Shown piece after piece: positions 61,235 through 64,000 of a stretch of DNA of 64,000 nucleotides. Under the pieces are notes generated by a model, which was not told the DNA's origin, made no database searches, and saw only the letters and a list, made by a program, of their open reading frames with translations. Source of the DNA: HB2-32-21 sp041603535 (lineage in GTDB: Bacteria > Pseudomonadota > Gammaproteobacteria > Pseudomonadales > Porticoccaceae); contig JBFIEE010000007.1 of assembly GCA_041603535.1 (NCBI GenBank), forward strand, positions 1 through 64,000, written 5' to 3'. The translations under genes and the position numbers were made by a program. Each line of letters begins with the position of its first letter. Position 1 is the first letter of the stretch.

Positions 61235-61426
61235 ATGAAACCCAAGCACTCGTATCGGCTAGCAAGCCTGATAAGCGGCGTCGCCCTGATTGTTCCTGGT
61301 CTCGTTGATGGCAAAATAAACTATTTCGCCTTTCTTGATGCCGAATGGCTGTTGGTTGCCGGTGTTGTTCTGGTCGCTGTCGGAGCCAGAAAACTCCCTG
61401 ACTCCATCGACGGCAAACCGGGCTGA
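61235..61426 (+). CDS. Small membrane protein
   Basis: A 63-residue protein behind a clear AAGGAG site. Two hydrophobic stretches (about 7-24 and 33-50) separated by a short polar segment suggest a helical hairpin in the inner membrane, with a basic N-terminus. No family is recognised. It lies 129 bp after the UV-endonuclease-like gene and converges with the isomerase-like crotonase gene. Confidence 0.65.
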   Translation: MKPKHSYRLASLISGVALIVPGLVDGKINYFAFLDAEWLLVAGVVLVAVGARKLPDSIDGKPG

Positions 61427-61455
61427 GGCAGGGCCCGGGGTAGCAAATCAAACGG

Positions 61456-62337
61456 CTACTCGAAGTCCCGTTGCTGCCACCAGGGGAAGAAATCCGGCAA
61501 ATCTGCGCTCGGAGAGTTGGCAAACTTCGGCGGCCGCTTTTCAAGAAACGATTCGACGCCCTCCCTGGCATCCGCTGTGCGGCCCAGGGCCTGCACCGCG
61601 CGCGAATCAATTTTGTGAGCTTCCATGGGATGATCCGCACCGAGCATGCGCCATAGCATGTGTCGACTCAGGGTGATGGACAGTGGCGCCGCATGCTCGG
61701 CAATTTCCCCTGCGATCTTGCGCGCCGCAGGCAACAGCTCTTCGGCGGTATGGACCGAGCTGACCAGCCTGTCCTGCAGGGCTTCCGCCGCAGAGAATAC
61801 CCGCCCGCTATAAACCCACTCGAGGGCTTTGGCAATGCCGACAATGCGCGGTAGAAACCATGACGAACAGGCTTCGGGGGCAATGCCACGTCGGGCGAAC
61901 ACGAAACCCATACGCGCCTTTTCGGAAGCCAGGCGGATATCCATGGCGAGTGTCATGGTGATGCCCACACCTACCGCTGGACCGTTAATGGCCGCGATAA
62001 TTGGCTTTTTCAGTTCAAAAATACGCAACGTGAGCAGGCCGCCGCCATCCCGATGCACAGTGGCCTTTGCGCTACCACTCCTGGCACTATCACCCTTTTT
62101 GCTTTTACCCATTTTAAAGGTATCACCGCCCGCCTCCAGATCTGCGCCGGCGCAGAAACCACGACCGGCACCCGTCACAATCACCACGCGGATGTCATCG
62201 TCGGCGTCGGCTTTATCCAGCGCATCAAGTAGCTCTCTCTGCATAACACTGTTAAATGCGTTAAGTTTATCCGGGCGATTCAGCGTGAGCGTCAGAATAT
62301 TGGCTTCCACCTCGTAGCGAATGGTTTCGTAGTTCAT
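61456..62337 (-). CDS. Crotonase, probable enoyl-CoA isomerase type
   Basis: A 293-residue crotonase-fold protein. The first hydratase Glu is replaced (GVGITMTLAMD), while Glu155 in RRGIAPEACSSWFLP lies where delta3,delta2-enoyl-CoA isomerases have their catalytic Glu. Compared with the relative at 57692-58480 it is longer, with a charged insertion around 75-97 (GKSKKGDSARSG) near the acyl-binding loop. It ends with a C-terminal tail after KRPPKFANSPS. It is divergent from the acyl-CoA dehydrogenase gene across 166 bp. Confidence 0.85.
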   Translation of the reverse strand: MNYETIRYEVEANILTLTLNRPDKLNAFNSVMQRELLDALDKADADDDIRVVIVTGAGRGFCAGADLEAGGDTFKMGKSKKGDSARSGSAKATVHRDGGGLLTLRIFELKKPIIAAINGPAVGVGITMTLAMDIRLASEKARMGFVFARRGIAPEACSSWFLPRIVGIAKALEWVYSGRVFSAAEALQDRLVSSVHTAEELLPAARKIAGEIAEHAAPLSITLSRHMLWRMLGADHPMEAHKIDSRAVQALGRTADAREGVESFLEKRPPKFANSPSADLPDFFPWWQQRDFE

Positions 62338-62503
62338 CTTGTGTATGCCGTTTTATATGAAAGAACTGACTCGATAGTAGCCATAAAGCCCATGCTTTGC
62401 ACAGTCTCTGACCGCCGCTTTGCACAAGCCCTGACAATAGTAATATCATCCGGCTACTAAACAGGTGAACCAGTACCCAATAATTGGTAATTTAAGGTGC
62501 AAT

Positions 62504-63745
62504 ATGTCAGACGATAAAAAAAAGGATTCTCCAGAACAGGCCGAATTTCGCGCCTATTGTCGAGATTGGTTAAGTCGCAACGATCCAGGCGAGGCTCCGG
62601 AAAGACTCCCGCAATCAGCCATTGAAATTATGCATTTGGGGCAGCTGGACTACCTTCGGGACTGGCAGGGCCTCGCGTACGAGGGCGGCCTGGTGGGTTG
62701 CGATTATCCTGTCGCCGAGGGCGGCGCTGGCCGAAAAGATTGCCAGATAGTTGCCAATCAGGAGATGCAACGCGCAAACAGACCATTTTTCCCCAATATT
62801 CTCGGCCTAGGTATGGCCGCACCGACGATTCACTTTCATGGCAAACAGGGCGTGCGTGAGGGTCTGCTGCCACGCCTGTTTTCCTGCGAAGACGTCTGGT
62901 GCCAGGGCTTCAGCGAACCCGGTGCAGGTTCCGACCTCGCCAATGTACAGACGTTTGCCGAACGCAAGGGTGGCAAATGGGTAATCAATGGCCAGAAAGT
63001 ATGGACGTCACTCGCCCACTTTGCCGACTGGATGATCCTGTTGTTGCGCACCGACAAGTCTGACAAGTACGACGGTCTGTCCTATTTTGTCGTGCCCATT
63101 AAGAAAGCCCTGGGCAACGGGGTAACGGTGCGGCCATTGATCAAAATCACCGGCGAAACCGGCTTCAACGAAGTCTTTTTCGACAACCTTGAAGTCAGCG
63201 ACGATTATCTGCTGGAAGATGTCGGCAAAGGCTGGCAGGTGGCCCAGACCACACTCCTCCATGAACGCGGTGCTGGACCGATGGTAACTCCGTCCAGTGG
63301 TCGCGGTGGCTCCAGCAAGCAAAGCAATAATGTGGGCGAAGCCTACGCCTTGATGGACCTTGCCAAAACGTCGCCACGTGACGGTAAAACCGCGGCTGAT
63401 GACCCGGTCATACGCGACCAGATTATGCAGATGATTATTCGCCAGGAAGGTTCCAAACAAGGTGCCAGGCGCGCAAGGGTGCCGGAGTTATGTGATCACC
63501 CAATGCGGTTGCCCCTGCAATCAAAGCTGGTTATGTCGGAAATAAGACAGGATTGCGGTGCCCTGGCGATCGATATTCTGGGCGCTGGCAGCACACTTTA
63601 TATCAATGACGAAAACGCCCCAGCAGGTGGGGAGTGGCCGTTGGCATACATGAACTCTTACGGCGTTACCATCGCCGCAGGCACCAGCGAAATTCAGCGC
63701 AACATCCTCGGCGAACGCGTGCTGGGAATGGCCAAATCCAAATAG
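62504..63745 (+). CDS. Acyl-CoA dehydrogenase subunit without the usual catalytic Glu
   Basis: A 413-residue acyl-CoA dehydrogenase-family protein. The FAD region CQGFSEPGAGSDLANVQT and the C-terminal AAGTSEIQRNILGERVLGMAKSK are clear, but the general-base Glu position is Ala (IAAGTSE). The ATG at 62504 with AAGGTG is preferred over a GTG 39 bp earlier. A second dehydrogenase gene starts 83 bp downstream. Paired FadE proteins of steroid and terpenoid pathways form alpha2beta2 enzymes in which one chain may lack the base, which fits this arrangement. Its stop codon is the first base triplet of an octamer repeat. Confidence 0.88.
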   Translation: MSDDKKKDSPEQAEFRAYCRDWLSRNDPGEAPERLPQSAIEIMHLGQLDYLRDWQGLAYEGGLVGCDYPVAEGGAGRKDCQIVANQEMQRANRPFFPNILGLGMAAPTIHFHGKQGVREGLLPRLFSCEDVWCQGFSEPGAGSDLANVQTFAERKGGKWVINGQKVWTSLAHFADWMILLLRTDKSDKYDGLSYFVVPIKKALGNGVTVRPLIKITGETGFNEVFFDNLEVSDDYLLEDVGKGWQVAQTTLLHERGAGPMVTPSSGRGGSSKQSNNVGEAYALMDLAKTSPRDGKTAADDPVIRDQIMQMIIRQEGSKQGARRARVPELCDHPMRLPLQSKLVMSEIRQDCGALAIDILGAGSTLYINDENAPAGGEWPLAYMNSYGVTIAAGTSEIQRNILGERVLGMAKSK

Positions 63746-63774
63746 CCAAATAGCCAAATAGCCAAATAGCCAAA
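63743..63774. repeat. Octanucleotide tandem repeat (TAGCCAAA)x4
   Basis: Four perfect TAGCCAAA units begin exactly at the TAG stop of the acyl-CoA dehydrogenase gene, and a degenerate copy (TCCAAA) precedes them inside the last codons. Each unit carries its own TAG, giving stops in successive frames because the unit length is not a multiple of three. Confidence 0.85.
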
Positions 63775-63828
63775 TAAGCAGGCGCCGAATATGACCAGGC
63801 GTTCGCTTGCTAACGAACAGGTAGCCAC

Positions 63829-64000
63829 ATGACTCAACCTAAAAACTTTGCCTTCGGCGAAGATGAAAAAATGCTCCGTGATACCGCACGGAAATTCCTT
63901 GCCGATAATCTACCCACCGAAAAACTCCACCAGCTGGTCGCCAGTAATTCTGACATTTACCGCAAATCTGAATGCCTCTGGGACAGGGATTTGTGGCGGC
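63829..64000 (+). CDS. Acyl-CoA dehydrogenase N-terminus (partial, runs off right edge)
   Basis: From the ATG at 63829, preceded by AGGT, about 57 residues are visible: NFAFGEDEKMLRDTARKFLADNL is the first helix of the acyl-CoA dehydrogenase N-terminal domain. An upstream ATG at 63791 leads to a stop within 14 codons. It lies 83 bp after the preceding dehydrogenase gene and is probably its partner subunit. Whether it carries the catalytic Glu cannot be seen here. Confidence 0.85.
   Translation, partial: MTQPKNFAFGEDEKMLRDTARKFLADNLPTEKLHQLVASNSDIYRKSECLWDRDLWR

Overview
The window looks like chromosomal DNA of an aerobic, Gram-negative gammaproteobacterium, probably an uncultured marine lineage near Cellvibrionales/Spongiibacteraceae. 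That placement is inferred from protein style only: no rRNA, tRNA or ribosomal gene is present. The DNA is dominated by CoA-ester catabolism (acyl-CoA ligases, acyl-CoA dehydrogenases, crotonases, CaiB-type CoA transferases, MaoC dehydratases, SDRs, a P450, luciferase-like oxidoreductases). I see no phage, insertion sequence, CRISPR array or RNA gene.

Layout. 1-9.5 kb: the 5' part of a response regulator, a small exported protein, then an acyl-CoA ligase/P450/VOC/luciferase-like/EthD group on the minus strand and an aldolase-like/crotonase/acyl-CoA dehydrogenase group on the plus strand. 9.5-19.6 kb: a regulatory and export locus. A hybrid histidine kinase, a lone receiver, a DevBCA-type exporter whose ATPase carries a C-terminal GAF domain, and a cyclic-nucleotide-binding patatin phospholipase run on the minus strand; a receiver-linked class III nucleotidyl cyclase is divergent. 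The cyclase could make the ligand that the patatin binds. 19.8-28.4 kb: a second acyl-CoA ligase, the remnant of a neurotransmitter:sodium symporter, a two-subunit Na+/solute symporter, a membrane protein, an SLC13 permease and an amidohydrolase.

28.5-43.3 kb: a catabolic block with two CaiB-type CoA transferases, tandem enoyl-CoA-reductase-like SDRs, a cysteine-less thiolase-fold protein paired with a DUF35 protein, an acyl-CoA dehydrogenase, a Nudix hydrolase with an expanded Nudix box, exonuclease III, a MaoC pair and an alcohol dehydrogenase. 43.4-50.4 kb: a transglutaminase / ATP-grasp-alpha-E / transglutaminase-DUF2126 trio, a widespread but poorly characterised peptide-ligase-type cluster. 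51-64 kb: an SDR, hydantoinase/acetone-carboxylase-like subunits (the B subunit fused to a gamma-like zinc domain), a methyltransferase, isomerase-like crotonases, a luciferase-like oxidoreductase, a nitroreductase, a UV-endonuclease-like protein and a pair of acyl-CoA dehydrogenases running off the right edge.

Taken together, the catabolic genes fit activation of a carboxylic acid to a CoA ester, side-chain beta-oxidation, ring or side-chain cleavage by an aldolase-type thiolase, and ATP-dependent carboxylation of a ketone. The substrate (steroid, terpenoid or alicyclic/aromatic acid) cannot be fixed from sequence. Short tandem repeats sit at or beside several gene ends.
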